NCBI GenBank assembly: GCA_907163375.1
Contig: CAJQUW010007562.1
Span: 262,641 to 326,640, forward strand
DNA: 64,000 nt
Source of the DNA: Prostheceraeus crozeri
Lineage: Eukaryota; Platyhelminthes; Polycladida; Euryleptidae
Direction of reading: 5' to 3'
The position numbers were made by a program, and so were the translations under genes. How positions within the stretch are numbered: position 1 is the first letter of the stretch; each line of letters starts with the position of its first letter. A model generated the notes under the pieces. The model did no database searches and had not been told where the DNA came from. It saw only the letters and a list, made by a program, of their open reading frames with translations. Of the stretch, positions 36,301 through 51,300 are shown in pieces.

Positions 36301-39300
36301 ATCATGAGAAATACGGCCGTAATGACAAAGACAGAACAGGGATACACAGAATGTCACAAAAACAACGAATACTCAATCGATAGAGACACAGAGATCTATA
36401 AGCCACTGACATGATTTTCCGTCTCCTTTTTATCTTATTTACATTTTATTTTTCTGTATCTTAGTTTGCAATGTGAGTTATGTGCCCTCTGCCTTTAGTA
36501 AGTTTATTTGTTATTGCTTCTTTTCTACATGCATGACGTCATATCAGTGGCTTATAGATCTCTGTGTCTCTATCGATTGAGTATTCGTTGTGTTTGTGAC
36601 ATTCTGTGAATCTCTGTTCTGTCTTTGTCATTACGGCCGCTCAGGAGTCTACAAAATAAAATTCTATCAAAATGACACCGATATTTTCTGTATTCGAATA
36701 GAATTACTTTGATGAAATAACTTGCAATAAATTGCCTTTCGACAAGAATCCACAATTGTTGGATGTTTCATCAATTTGATTCTTTTTAAGATCTAGCAAC
36801 ACTGACCTAGATTGTAGATCGGTACTTGAGCGGCTGAAATGATCACTAACAAACCGGTATTGTTTATTCTAGCATAGGCAAAGTGATAATTCGGATGTCT
36901 ATAGTAGAATTAGCCGCACAGAAACAGTGGACCTTTGTGGACATATCCACGACCATTCGCGCACTTAATTGTCAAGTATCCATGTCTATTTTTGAGAAGT
37001 TTTTAAAATGCATGTTTTTCTCGTCAATTAATGGCGGTTATCAGACCAATAACAATAATTTCATTGGTGAGAATTTCAAGTCAAAACTTGAATTCAGTGT
37101 CACAAGTACCGCAGCTGTTCAATGGAAACGCTATTGATGCCCTGGATATCCATAGACACCACTCTAGATTGTTTGATTATCAAATATCCATGTGTCTAGA
37201 TGCATATCGGTACTGTTCGTGATCAACCATCATTTTCGACAGCAATATTTGAGATTTTCTTTTACTGAGTTTTTGCAATGTTGTTTTGAAACTGCTGATT
37301 CAAATCATAATACAAACCATATCTGGCGCAGCTTAATAACACTTATCAGCTGATTTTTAATTTGTTCTGTCATTAGACATTACGCAAACTTCTGCTATGC
37401 ATCCAAGTTAGAAGAATTTCCATCAAGAGCTCTTATCTCTAGACATCTATGTGCAGGGACATTCATGCATCAAAGTTAGAACCGGTCCAGATAAGGGGAC
37501 CTTGTCCATGCACTTACAAGGTCTGCAGCAATATCCAGATGAAAAATAAAAGTCAATTTAGTGAATCACAAAGTCAAAATGAAGAAGATTGAATTAATCC
37601 ACATGTGTGAGATTGAATTGTTGCAGACTCACGCACTCACTCATCCCTTTACCGTTTGTTTTTTAGGCTCCGCAGCAGAGTTGGCTATGAGAACTAGGTC
37701 GTCTTCATACAATATCTCAAAAGGTAACCCCTCTCTATTGTCGCCTGTAATCAAGTCCAAACCAATGGAAAAGAGTAGAGGGCCAAGAACAGATCCCTGG
37801 TGAACACCTACTCTCACCATGAACTCGTCACTGTCTGCACAAGCCGAACGAACGAAAGTCCGCAGAAATATTCAGATAAAAATAAAAGTCAATTTAGTGA
37901 ATCACAAAGTCAAAATTAGGGACATTGAATTGATCCACATGTATGAGAATGAATTATTGCAGAATAGTCATTATTCTAGTCATTTTTAAATCAATTCTCC
38001 GCAATGAATTTTTCATTGCCCTCACAATGCATCCAGTTGGCTAGCATTTTGGACAAGTGTCTTAACAGATTCATCTAGCCTGTTCGAAAAAGGGTGCAGT
38101 TAAACTTGCTTCAGTTGAACAAACTCGAAAATTTAGCCAAGAATCAGAATGTTTTCAATTTTTTCATGAAGACTTAAATTATAATTATGCATTAATATTT
38201 ATTTGATAATCAACTTAATTTCCTGTAGATTATCAGCAAATATTCGTTCTATTTGATGTCTAATGGGTTTTTATACTATTTAATTAAATATCAAAATCTC
38301 AAGCACCAAGTCGTTAGGATGCAAACATAGGAATAATTTGCAACAATTTCCTTTCGAAAAATTGGTCAAATATTTTTTTAGACATCAGGAACATAATATC
38401 CGCAAAAAAGCAGAATCCTTTGATATGCAAATATTCTCTGTATACTGACATTTTATTGAGTTTATCGAGTATATTTGGCATTGACGGTCAAGTTTGCCAT
38501 ATATCAACTTTAATAAAATGATGTTTAATTTATAATCAAAATTTATAAATTTAGGACTTTATGTGCATATGTATGATCCCGAATGATGACCTGTTTGGAA
38601 CTGGCAGCGTAGATATGGACAGTCAGATTTACTTACACGTCTACCGGTCTGCCGCTTGTCTTTCATGACCGTCGGGCCACGCTCTTCAACGCTACAGGAT
38701 TCATTATGATGCGTTCATAGAGTAGGTATATTAGGTAGAGTGGTAACTCCGCATTTATGAAATCCCCAATGTGTATACACTTTCGATTTTATTAAATGAA
38801 CTCGAGGGGGATACGCATATTTTTGTGAGATATGCATATTTTTGCAGTTTTGAAGAAATTACTACGGAATTGAATGATCATGATTCTCAGTGTTGTTTGT
38901 TAAATTAGCAATTCGATGGGTTCCTATCACTTTCATGCTCACACTCAGGAGTATTTTCTTAAGCGTTTGCCACAGGCAACCTGCCACTGGAATGCAATAT
39001 CACGTGATCAAAGACAATGATTTCAATAAGCTTTCAAAGATGTAAATGGGTCCACATCACTATTCAGATTCAAGAAATGAAACATGAATTTAGTGAATCA
39101 TAAAATCATGCCGGTGAAAATTGAATTAAAAACTTGAAATTTCAGCCAAGAAAGCACGAATAATGTCGCGACTTTTTCATGAAGACTTCCGTTATAATAC
39201 GGATCATGAAATTCCCTTGATAATCAGCTTAGTTAGAATGCTTATTAGCAAATATTCATTCCTTTTGATATACAACTCGTTTCATGCTACTTATAGACGG

Positions 39301-42300
39301 GCTTCCATGTCAGTAGTATATAAATTGTCAAATTTTGATTTTTAAAAGTGCTCAAACAATTTTTTGGACCACAGGAACGTAATCTCTGCAAAAAACTGAA
39401 CCTTTTCATATAAAAATTTTCACTGTATACCGTTGACTGACAATTGACAGACATTTATCCTACAAAATCTATTTTGTCGGTCATTGTTAGTTCTTGTAGG
39501 ATGATTGCCACTGAACACCTACAATATCTGACAAAAGGCGACAAAATGAATAGCAATGAATTATAGCTTAAATTTTATCAAAAATGTAGGTAATTAATTA
39601 TAGTATGTCAAAATTAATAAATCATGGTTTTGCCACAATAATGCAGATTGCCCAAAAGTCAAAGCAATCACTAATCGAAAAAATCAATCAATATTCAACA
39701 GTTTTGCTTAGTTAATTTGCATACAAAGCATCAGTTTCGATGTCGGTGGAGAACCTACAAATTCGTCGGATATCGCAGGATATTAGAGGTGACAATCGTC
39801 GGTTGATTTTGTCAGTAATTTTGTAGGATTATTGTCGGTCTATGGTTTACAGTGTACTTTTTTGAGTCAACACTCTACCTACGTATCCCTACTCTATGCG
39901 TCGGGCATAGATGAGATGGCAAACTTCTTATAATTCATTGAAATCAAAGAGCATTCATGATTTGTCAATTCAATGCCTCTGGCTTTCACGAGGTCGAAAC
40001 GATATTTCTATGCGCCTTGCTCCATGGGAATCCAATTTGAGAAATTCTAGTTGTTTGAATATTCAGGCATCGCGTTTGGCAGACTTCCGTATACTGATGT
40101 GCAGCTTTAACAAATGATAGAGTCATATCCGTCCAGTAGGCCTAGCTCGAAGTAACTTGTGTTTAGGTTATCTCCATAACCGCTCATTCGAGCGTCTTGA
40201 CATAGCAACTGTTTGTTTTTCAGGAACTGACTGGCCCACAGAATCAGATTGTTTAGGTGTATCACTGTTCTAGAAGTGCAAACTGATTCAAAACGATGGC
40301 ACATACAGGAACTTATTAAGTGGGCAAAAAGAAGTTTTTAATACCTTACAGAGATAGTAAATATAGTCGTGCGTCGCTTTGAGGATTGCTGTGAATTCCT
40401 TCAAAGTGCTCCGATCGTCACGATTCCTTCAGATTCGAAGAATTCAGATCATTGCGCAAAAGTTTTCTCGATGATGTTGGTCCCTCCGATCATTATTAAA
40501 AAAGTTCACAAGCGCACGAAAAAAAGTTCACAAGCTTCTCTGTAGAACTTGACATCGACTGTGTCTCTTTGCTGTGTGATCCGCTTGATAACAGTCATTG
40601 AAACTTCGCACAATTTGACGTGTTTAATGTTGAACTGGCTGCTTATTGTTCGATTGCTATGTCATCATGTCACAGATTGTGCTATTTCATTAACATTACA
40701 TGTTCCAATGTTTCCTTTCTAGTCAGCAGGAGAGACGACCTGTCTAATTCTGTGGCTTCGATGGTCTTGGTGATCTTCATGACACGTTAGTAGTTCGAGG
40801 ACTGGGTTCGATTCCCAGCCAGGCGCATAGAAATATCCTTCCGACCTCGTGAAATCCGGAGACATTGAATTGTGCAATCGATTCCCCTAGGTCGCCTGGA
40901 GGCAGTTGCTGATGTTCATTCATGATGTTTTTCCTTAAAAACATGCAAACCAGGTGCATTTCATATCTGTACTTCGTTATGTCATCTCGTCAATTTTGCT
41001 ACATCGCACTGCGCCTGAATCGCAATGGCTGGGAAATCTGATTACTGGTTGACTCCGGGTCGATGAATCCCAATCGGTTCCAACTCTGGCATGCACAGAC
41101 AAATACATGCATTCAATATTCTCACCGCCACGATGGAATAGCCGTCATTAGCAATAATGATGATGTCAGCAATTCTGCGGTTGAACTTGTAATGTAGACG
41201 TTCTGGCAAATCTTCTTTCTTGTAAATCTTCACTTCATTACAGTTCTTTACATTTTTGCATTCTTCCTTTAGATACTGATAAAGTTCCTCCTTCTTCTTG
41301 GTGAAGATGTCTACAACGGGTCCTTTTACGTTCTTGATGAATTCAAAGAGATTTCGTCTCTTTGAGAGGATTGGCTGCAAATTAATCACTCTAGAGGTCG
41401 AGCAAGTCGACATTCCATGATCAGACACAAGAACGATGTCGGTTGTATGAAATATATTAGCCTCTTGAAGTTTCTTGATGAGATATCCAAGGACATCATT
41501 GCAATTTGACAATGCAGCTTCTATCTGGAAACAAGGACATGATGAAATTACAGAGGTGATTTCTTTCAGAGAGATTGGCTTTCAGAAAATATATAGTTTG
41601 ACAGTGTTTTCTCGAAGTTTATAGGCAATATTTTGAAAGTAGTATAGATAGATAATGTGGCGATTTTTTCATTTTCAGAATATTTCTTCGAAGGGCCCTA
41701 AATTTACCCAACAATAGCTGAAAACACTAGTTTTGAGGCAAATAAATGCCACCAGTTAGTTAACAGCGTTATTTCTACTATTATCGCAACACATTCTGAA
41801 AATGAAAAAACCGCCACATTTTCTATCTATACTACTTTCAAAATATTGCCTATAAACTTCGAGAAAAAACTTTCAAACGATATATTTTCTGAAAGCCAAT
41901 CTTGTGATGGTTTTGAATATCACAAGGAGAATGTTTCAAATTGATTTATGCGCTTGTCAAAACAAGTCAAAGAAAATTTGGGGCTTTCGGGTTTATGGGC
42001 CTCTAGGAAGCACCAATTTTGAAAACAATTAATTCAACAACAATCAAATCATAGATCCGAAAATTCTCTTTCAGATGATTATAAATTTGTCGATATTTCC
42101 TAATAGCAAAAAAATTTAGAAGGTGTTGAAAAATGTACGTGTCCGTAGATTTATGTCAAGTTTCCAACTTGCTGTCGCGCACTGTAGATACCGTATCTTC
42201 GAGAAGAAATTTCGTTGTGATCTGCTTAAATTATACAAATAATGTTATTATCATGTGAAAGCAGAAAAGCCGTAGTTTTAACCCAACTATAATTGAAGCA

Positions 42301-45300
42301 ATGTCTGTCGTTGATGAATTTGTACACCCCAAACACAACTATTCTCGAAATCATAATTTATTGAAAGTTAAAATAAGTCAAAGGAAAAAAGTTAACATCC
42401 GAACGTTTTCGCCGACTCTTTTCAAGGGTGGACACCGGTTAACTGACAATAATACACTAATGCAATCGACACTGACACACTGACACAGGAATGACGGACA
42501 CAACTAACATAGAAATCTACCAAGGCAAAGCAAGAGAGAAAATGAATTGTTTCTGGATACACAAAGCAGGTTCGTACAATTTTATCAGTAATGCCTCCAA
42601 AATGCTTAGAAGAAAAACAGAGTCAGAATGAGCCAGTACAGAAAAATGACTGACTGGAGGAACAGACTTGTCAAAAAGGTTGCAGGACATAACATGCCTG
42701 GTAACAGCGCTATCTGGCAAAGACTTTGAGCGAGGACGAAAACCACAAGAGTATATCCATGCTGAGATGCTCAGATACTCTGGCAGACAAAGCACGTTGA
42801 GTGCGGCCCACGTAGTTGCATCCACAACCACAAGAAAACTTATACGCGACACGGGCCTTACACTCGAAGGGCAAATCATCCTTCAGAGAACGAACGGAAA
42901 TAGATCTCGTGCTATGCATTACAACAGGATCGATGGCAGGACAAACACTTTTAGTGACACGACTTAATTTCTTATAAAAAACTGTGGAAAACCTATCATG
43001 CAGAAAAGGAACACGAATGTAAATAGGTTTTGCGCGTAACAAGTCTTGCTTTGGCTTGGTAGATTTCTAAGTTAGTTCTGTCCGTCATTCCGTCCTTTTG
43101 AGTAGTTGTCATTTCGCTGTGTCAGTGTCAATTGCATTAGTTGTCAGTTAACCGGTGCCCACCTTTGAGAAGAGCCAGCGAAAACGTTCGGGTGTTAACT
43201 TTTTTCCTTTGACTTATTTTAACTATCAATAAATTGTGATTTCGAGAATAGTTGTGTTAGCGGTGTACAAATTCATCAACGACAGACATTGCTTCAATTA
43301 TTTGAAAAGTCGTTTGCCTCAATCCGACTATAATTCACTATCGCATTTACATTAATTTGGGATATTTTTTGTCAATTATTGTCTTCCAAAAATTGTCTTC
43401 TGATCGACACCATTTTTTGTCTTCTAACCGGCGTACATTTCCTTATACGACAAAATACATCATTTGTGAGTCTATTGGTCGCATCAAAAGTAAAAATCAA
43501 CTATGGATCATCACAACTGTGCCATTGTGAATTAAAAAAAAATAACCTTTGTTCTTTTGACCAGACTTTTTAATTTTTCTCAAAAATGCTGAAACCACAT
43601 TTTTCATCTGGAAAACTGACATGAAAACTGACAGAATTATCAAGAACCATAATGTAATCATGCATGCGAAATTTTGTTTGAAAAGACAATGATTGTCATT
43701 TTTAAAATCTCGTAAAACTGCAGAAAATGTCCATCTGACCGACACCACAAAATTATCGGTCAGACGACACAGCTGGCAATACAGTATATACCGGGTAGTG
43801 CGAATATAAAACGTCTACAAATACCTATTTGGTGAGATCTCCACTATGATTTTCGGATTCAGCGTGAAAAATTGAGCATGTATGCAAATTTTCAAAGAAT
43901 ACGAAGCTGTAAAGTTGAGAAGACAAAAATTGCCGAAAATGTTGCGATATAGAATGGATTTGCCCCTATGCGTGCCAGACACTTTCTCATAGACCAACGA
44001 CTAGAGCCGCGACAGCCAACAGGGAATATCCTCAACCCTTCCTCTTCACCCTTCATTTCACCATGTTGCAGATGTTTGCCTCCTGCATGCGAGTTTCCCA
44101 CGAAACCGTCAACTCAATCAAAAACAGCAAACGAGGTCATCACCAGGTTCGCTGCTTCACCAGACATCAAGCTGGTTATCAGTTCATCCGATGGCACACC
44201 TCATCTCCCGTATATTGCGTTCTAAACCCTTCAGTACTTTCCAATGTTCGCTGCTTCTTCTTCGCCTATTCTTCCCGCACAAACCCGATTGGCTCTACTG
44301 ACCAGCCTGAACCTTGCTTTCCTTTCTCCGCTTCTTTACTATCAATTTTCAACACCCCAGGACTTCATTATGACGCCAAGTGTAGGCACGTACCAGATCA
44401 CAACAGGACGACAGCACGTGCTCCAGAGATCCCGAATATCTTTGCAAGTATTACTAAGTCCCTTCATCTCCTTAAATTCACTGGACTACGTATGATGCGC
44501 ACGTGACAGCAGGAACTTGGTTTCACTGGTAGATATTCGAATCAACTTTTCCAATGACTCTTGCACTTGTGTTCCTTGTTGCCCTGCTCTACATAGTCTC
44601 ATCTCATCCTCTTCTTGTCGAAATTCTCCAGAACGAACGGTCTTCTCTCTCTTAGGCTTGCCTTACTGAACCATTTCACTCATCAGTCGGTGTCCAAACC
44701 CTTACCTTCCTTGTTGCAGTGATTCTGAAAACACAGCTGCCATTTTTCATGCCCGAAATGTGTTTGATGATTTTCTTCATTAAGATCCGCTTTTAGGACT
44801 AGGATTAGGATTCAGACCCAGATTAGGATTTATGGAGGTGGTAGCTTGCTCTACCTCAACGGGTCGCGTTAGAAAAAATATCACAAGGGTACGCCAAATG
44901 GTACTTCCATTCCTCCCACTTGTTGCATTGTTGTCTACACTTACAGTGAGCGATAAAGCAAGTGCTGTAAATTTTCTACAAACCAGAGAAATTTTGCACA
45001 CTCAATGCTTTTGCGACGGTATAGTGAAACTGCACTTGGGAGCAAGAGAAGATCGCTGACGATGCAACACTCGCGGGTGTCAACAAGAAATATATTATTT
45101 ACTATGCTAACAACAAATTGGTTGTACTTTTTTTGCCAATAGAGGCTTATTATTATATCATATTAAATGTGGGGGATAGAAACATCCTCCAAATACTCGT
45201 ATTTCAAATATCAGGCTATGGCGTTGCATCCATCTTCCCCTTGCGTGGCATGTTCAGTTATTGAACAATATCGTGGAATCTAGCGTGACTTACCTGTGTT

Positions 45301-48300
45301 GACTTCGGTCCGTATCTATGACCACTTCTGTCGGGCTCGTGGAAATAAAGTGATGCAAAATCAATGCCCTCTGAGGAAAGCCAATTCACGACAGTATCAA
45401 CTCGAGTTTTGAATGGAATAGACTCGTTGTAATATTTCATAATGAGCTGTTTGACACCATTATAAGGAGCCTGAAAGAAAGCAGTGCGATGAGTTATTGA
45501 CATGTTAATGAAAATGTCATATTTTAGCTCTATCCACAGGCCTACGAGACAAACGGTTTTGCTATTCCTTGAATGATCATGCAACAAATAAACAATGTCT
45601 TTTTCAAGTCCCATATATTAGGAATCGGCAAGAGATTTTACAAAGGAAAATCAAGCGCGTTGTCAGCAGCAGCATGTCACAAAAAAGAAGAGACAGAAAA
45701 GAATGGGCAAACAATGAAATCAAAGGCATGTTTCAATTATCATGCTTCGTGCGTCACCAGACAGCGTCCAGGAAAATAGCAATTTAGTGAATGGTGATAA
45801 AAAGAGGAATGCATTGATCTCATTGGGTCACTGTCCTCTGAGTGTCTGTGAAAAGTGTCAGCTAAAGTTACGCCTTGATAATTTAGTTTAAGCCATAGAG
45901 TAACTATATTTAGGTAAAGTGGTAACAATATGCATACACTTTCGATTTTATTAAATGAACTCGAAGGGGGTACAGGTGGCATTGTCACCAGATTCTAGAT
46001 ATGCAAATTTTTGCAGTTTTTCAGAAATCACAATGGGATTGACTGATCATGATAGTAATGCAGAAGGAAATGATATAATTTTTCAGATCGTCCGTGTCAT
46101 GACAGCCTTAGAGAGGTAATATTTGTTAAATTAGCAATTCAATGACCCTATTGCTTTCATGCTGAACCTCAAGAGAATCTTCTGAAGGAGATCATATCAC
46201 AGGCAACCTGCCACTGGCAGAGCAAAGTCACGTAATCAATGACAATGATTTCAATTAACTTTGAAATATGTAAATGGGTCCACATCATTATTCATATTCA
46301 AGAAATGAAACATGAATTTAGTGAATCATAAAATCATGCCGGTGAAAATTGAATTGAAAACTTGAAATTTCAGCCAAGAAAGCACGAATAATGTCGCGAC
46401 TTTTTCATGAAGACTTCCGTTGTAATACGGATCATGAAATTCCCTTGATAATCAGCTTAGTTTCCGCTTAGTTAGAATGCTTATTAGCAAATATTCATTC
46501 CTTTTGATATCCAACTTGTTTCATGCTACTTATAAACGGGCTTCCATGTCGGTAGTATATAAAGTTGCAAAATTTTGACTTTTTTAAAACTGCTCAAATA
46601 ATTTTTTAGGAGGGTAAGGGAACGTAATCTCAGCAAAAAACTGAATCTTTTCATATAAAAATTTTCACTGTATACAGATCAGAGTTGGCCAGTAAAAACA
46701 ACCCTGGTTTTTGCCACCTGGTAAAAACCGGTAAATACCTGGGCAAAACCACCATCTTTTGTCAACATTTTTCGGCAAAAACTGGCAAAAACTATTTTTC
46801 CAGCAGTACTACTTAAGTTTTTTGGGTACATATAATAAAAGGGATCATCGTCACTCTTTACTTTATTGATGAACGTTAGTCGCAATACGTTCATTTTACT
46901 TTTTCATCATTCGATAAACATCTAGGCCTGTATTTTCACAATTTAGACCTTATCAATATCATATTTCAATCAAGAATATGTTCCAAGTATAAGTGTAAGA
47001 ATATGAATTATTATAAAAAATGTTGTTATAAAGCTGTTGTGCATTCTTCTAAGCATGCACGCATTTTGTTGCTTTACGAATTTCATTCATTGTAAGATGC
47101 AACAAAAGTCCATGCTGGAAGGAAATCACTTGGCTCTGTATAAAAGATCGAAAACAGGCATTCCATGTTAGAAGCTAGAAGGGGAAGAAAATGTAGAAAT
47201 CTGGCCTCGGATTTCTACGATTGACCTCCCTGCGGATCCCATAGAATAGCTTGTCTTCTAAATCTGTGGCAAATGTCCCATAGCCATTGTGATTACACGA
47301 ATATTACTATGAAATTTATCCTGCACTCCCAGAAGGACTAGATTAAAAATGTTGCCCTTCAACATTTTTCATGTAATGGCAATTTACCCTCATATATATA
47401 GAGGATAAGGTGATGTTAAATGAATTTCATACCGAAAGTAAAGCTTTGATATGAGCTCAAAATATGGAAATTTCAAGAACTTTAAGCAAACTTGAATATC
47501 ACAATAACATCACAATTTTTTGTCACTCTCAAACTCTATTAACAAGATCAATTTTGCACCTTACTGGAAATGTTCTTTTGGTGAGATTATAACTGAAGCT
47601 GTTCAGACATACCTCACTTTATCAAGATTGCTGCTGCGAACAATGTTATTTAATTAATTTTTTGTTCTTCCAAATCATGATTTCCTGCTACAGTCACAAG
47701 TATTTGTACATTTAGTATATTTCTAAGAAAAGGAAGTGCATTCTAAGTGACTGTTGCACATTGCTTGATTTGGGAGGTGAGATTTTCCGGTGCAGAGAAT
47801 TTTGATAGAGTGTTTTCTCTGCGTTCATAAGACCAGGGTTCAAATCTAGATCTGATGAAACCCAAGCTGCTATTAAAATACACTCCGCATTCTTGCTGAA
47901 CACTCAACACAGAAGAATGACAGTGGAATGGGATTATTGAAGCCCGTCCACATGAGGAAAGTGGTTTGCTTAATTTAGTTCTATGTATAAACCAGTTATA
48001 TTCATATATCTATTTTCATTTTTTTCATTCATTTGATGATAAGAGAGAGAGAAATGTTTATATTGTATCGTCGAATAGAAATCAGAAATAAAATACACAG
48101 ATAAAAGTAGCAGAATGACAGTTTTGTTTAGTCGAAACTAAGAACACATTCGTATACGCGTACAAAAGCAAGTATAAAACTAACAATCACGTGCATTTAG
48201 TGTCTCGTAGATGACCTTGAAAGGGCGCTACAAATGCGTGGAAAAAAAGAATTTTGACGACGCAAAGTTCTACAGAATGGTACGGCGAGACGCCCACTTG

Positions 48301-51300
48301 GTAAATAACTGGGGAACAATTCTCTGATGGAAGTCTCTAATCTTTCCCGGCTGTTGAAGATGTTGATAGCTTGCGACCATCTTCTAGCTTCAATGTCATC
48401 CAGCTTCAGATCACGCGATTTGATTTTCAGACAGCGCCTCTGAATCTTCTCCAGTCGGTTTGAGTCTGTTGAGGAGATTCCCACAAACGCTGGGCAGCAG
48501 TACTCTATCAGCGACCGAACCAATGCTTTATAAATGGTAGTGAAGTCATCAATACTAGTGACAGATCTGACCCGCCTCAGAATGTACATGCGTTGAGCAC
48601 ACTTTTTCTCGATGAACTTTACATGGCCTCTCCATCCAAGGTTCGCATCCAAATGGACCCCAAGAAACCGAATGCAGTCTTGGAACTTGACAGTTGGGAT
48701 GGCACCCTCGATACTGCAAATGCTCTTGAATCCACCGCGGTAATTCACTAGACCAGTGGTTTTCTCCGTATTCAAGGTCAATTCATTTGACGCAACCCAA
48801 TCTGAAATATTGTCAAGATCACTTTTGATCTCAGCAAGATCCTTTGGAATGCTGGACTTTTGGACCCTTGATAAGAAACAAATGTCGTCAACATACTTGA
48901 TTATGTGGTTCGAGGGGAAAATAGTCTGAAGCGATGAAATATAAATGCCGAACAAATAAGGTCCTAAGAGGGACCCCTGTGGCACTCCTCCTGTGACCTT
49001 CATCAATTCACTCTTCTGTCCATCAATGCGTACTCTCTGTTGCCTGTCCGATAAGTAGCTCTTCAATAACAACAGAAATCCCGCAGGAAGATTCATCTGA
49101 CTGGCCTTGGAAAGCAGCTTTGAGTGACAAACTCTGTCAAAGGCCTTGGAGAGGTCAAAGCTGATCAGAATAGCGGCTCCCGTATGTGGGTCATCGGCAA
49201 ATCTGGTTAGGGCATCGTGAGCATAGATGACAGCGTGAGTTGTTGATGATTTCTTCCTAATCTCGTATTGATTAGCACCATGGTGAGCTGTTAGCTGGGG
49301 ACGGATGCTTGATAGGATGACACGCTCGGCAATCTTGGCTGGAATTGGCAAGAGGCTAAACGGTCTGGATTTTTCTATTACATTCTCCGAGGTTTTGGGG
49401 ATCGGGATTATGTCACCAATTTTCCAGATCAGTGGAAAACGTCTTTGGCGCAGGCATTCACTGAAAGAGGTGATGGATCGCCTCAGCGAGGACCAGAGAG
49501 CACTTCTTGTAAACTGCAGTAGGCACAGAATTACTTCCAGTTGCCTTTGGTGGGAGTCGTGAAAGAATGCTCCAGATGCCCTCAACACTTAACTCAGGTA
49601 ACCAGCAGTCGTCTGCAGACCCGTCGACGAAGTCAAAACTGGAGTTGTTGGCAATGCTACAGTAATAGTCATTGATCGTATTGAGCACCTCGGATGGATT
49701 ACTGGAGTTTCTGAGTCAATCACTGGGATCTCTTCCAGATTTTCCCCTCTCCATGTTGACGAATGACCATAGACCCCTTGCGGAATCCGAGCATTTAGAG
49801 CGAAAGTAGTACTGCTTGGCCTTCAGAATTTCTTGTTTTACCTTGACTTTCAAACCATTGAACAACGGCCAGTTTCGAGCACGATAAGCCTCCCATCGGC
49901 GGTTTATCAGGATCTTTAAAAGAGGTGAGATCCATGGAGCATCATTGTCAGTCAAATAGACTGTTGTTTGCGGAATTAACTTCAGTGCATCATACATGAA
50001 TCCATAAAAATATCACATTTAGTGTCGATATCATTCGGAGCATACAAGCGTGAAAAGTCATTGTCAAGGAAAGATCTTTCAAATGCAAGAATGTTCGACA
50101 AGCGTAAGTCATAGAAGATATGTTTCTTCACCACACGCTGCTTCACCAATACTTTTGTCTTAGCAAGAACAGTAGCATGATCTGAGCCGGCTATTGGAGC
50201 ACCAATTGAGACGTTTTCGGGAAGATAGTCATTTGACAAGCTCTTGTCCACGAAAATGAGGTCGAGGTTGGCAGTCTGTCGAGTCGCACCATGTACAATA
50301 TTTATCAAGGAGAATCCAGATTCAAGGAAGGAGCGATTGTATCGGTTAAAGTCACCAGCCGCGATTAGTCGACAAAGAGGAAGATTACTGAGATGATGAT
50401 CAAGACAGTCACTGAGGGTGTCACAAATCCTCTTGAAATTTGAATTGACGATCCCAGGCGGAATATACATTCCCGTGAATACTATTTTGGAAGTAGGGAT
50501 TTGGATGCAACAAACCTCAACCTCATCAAAAGTGGGTGTGGATATCTGGGTAGCGCGCAAAAACTTCTTTGTCCAGATTGCCACTCCTCCTCGTCCAGAA
50601 TCATTCTTTCGATCGGTGCGATGACACTCATATCCTGCCATTTGAATGCTCTGCGTTGGATTCTTGGGAGAGAGCCATGTTTCAGTGCAGATAACAATGT
50701 CGGGGTTAAGTGCGATGACTTGGCTGTGAAGATCATCAAACTTATTATTGATCGAACACAGATTGCTTAAAAGGATAGAAGGTAGTCTCTCTCTCTTGGA
50801 ATGTTGAGATATAAAATCCGTTTCTAAAAATCCTGTTTGATCTCATCAACAACATCTCCATTTATGTATAATTTCTTATTACGGACATACGCAACTTCCT
50901 CAGGGAAATTCGTGCGGTGATCATGGGCTCTTTTGCGAAATTCTGCCAATCTCTTGCTTACTTCAGCAGGAAGATCTTCATGTAAGAAGACTTTGCATAA
51001 AGGAGAGGCTTTCTTCTTCAGTTGACGAGCTTTACTGAGGAAAAGCCTAACTGTTCTTTCAGTTGATTTGACCATTATAAGCCTGGGTTTTCCATCGTCT
51101 CGTGTTTTGCCGAGTCTCCGAATGTCTTTGAAACTCTTGGCTTCATCTTCTAGGTCAAGTTTCTCAGCAATCAAGTGGGCAGCTTCCGAACAATTTGAGA
51201 TGGATTTGCCATTGATTGTGCACGCTTTCTCTGGAAAATTCCTGATTATTAGATTTTCTCTCCGTTTCGCGGCGTCTTGTGAGCGCACCTGTCTCCGCAG

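Noticed and set aside
36177-36713. TAGAATTACTTT on both sides of the inverted-repeat element as a 12-bp target duplication
   Set aside because: The left copy lies ~33 bp away from the start of the inverted arm, so it does not directly flank the element.
40741-40830. Possible functional tRNA gene
   Set aside because: A and B boxes are good, but the acceptor and anticodon stems do not pair, and the sequence continues into a body shared with a second copy. A SINE fits better.
44060-44560. 147-codon plus frame and a protein-like minus reading ([15 protein letters not shown])
   Set aside because: Neither matches a family I know; the two overlap on opposite strands, so neither is called as a gene.
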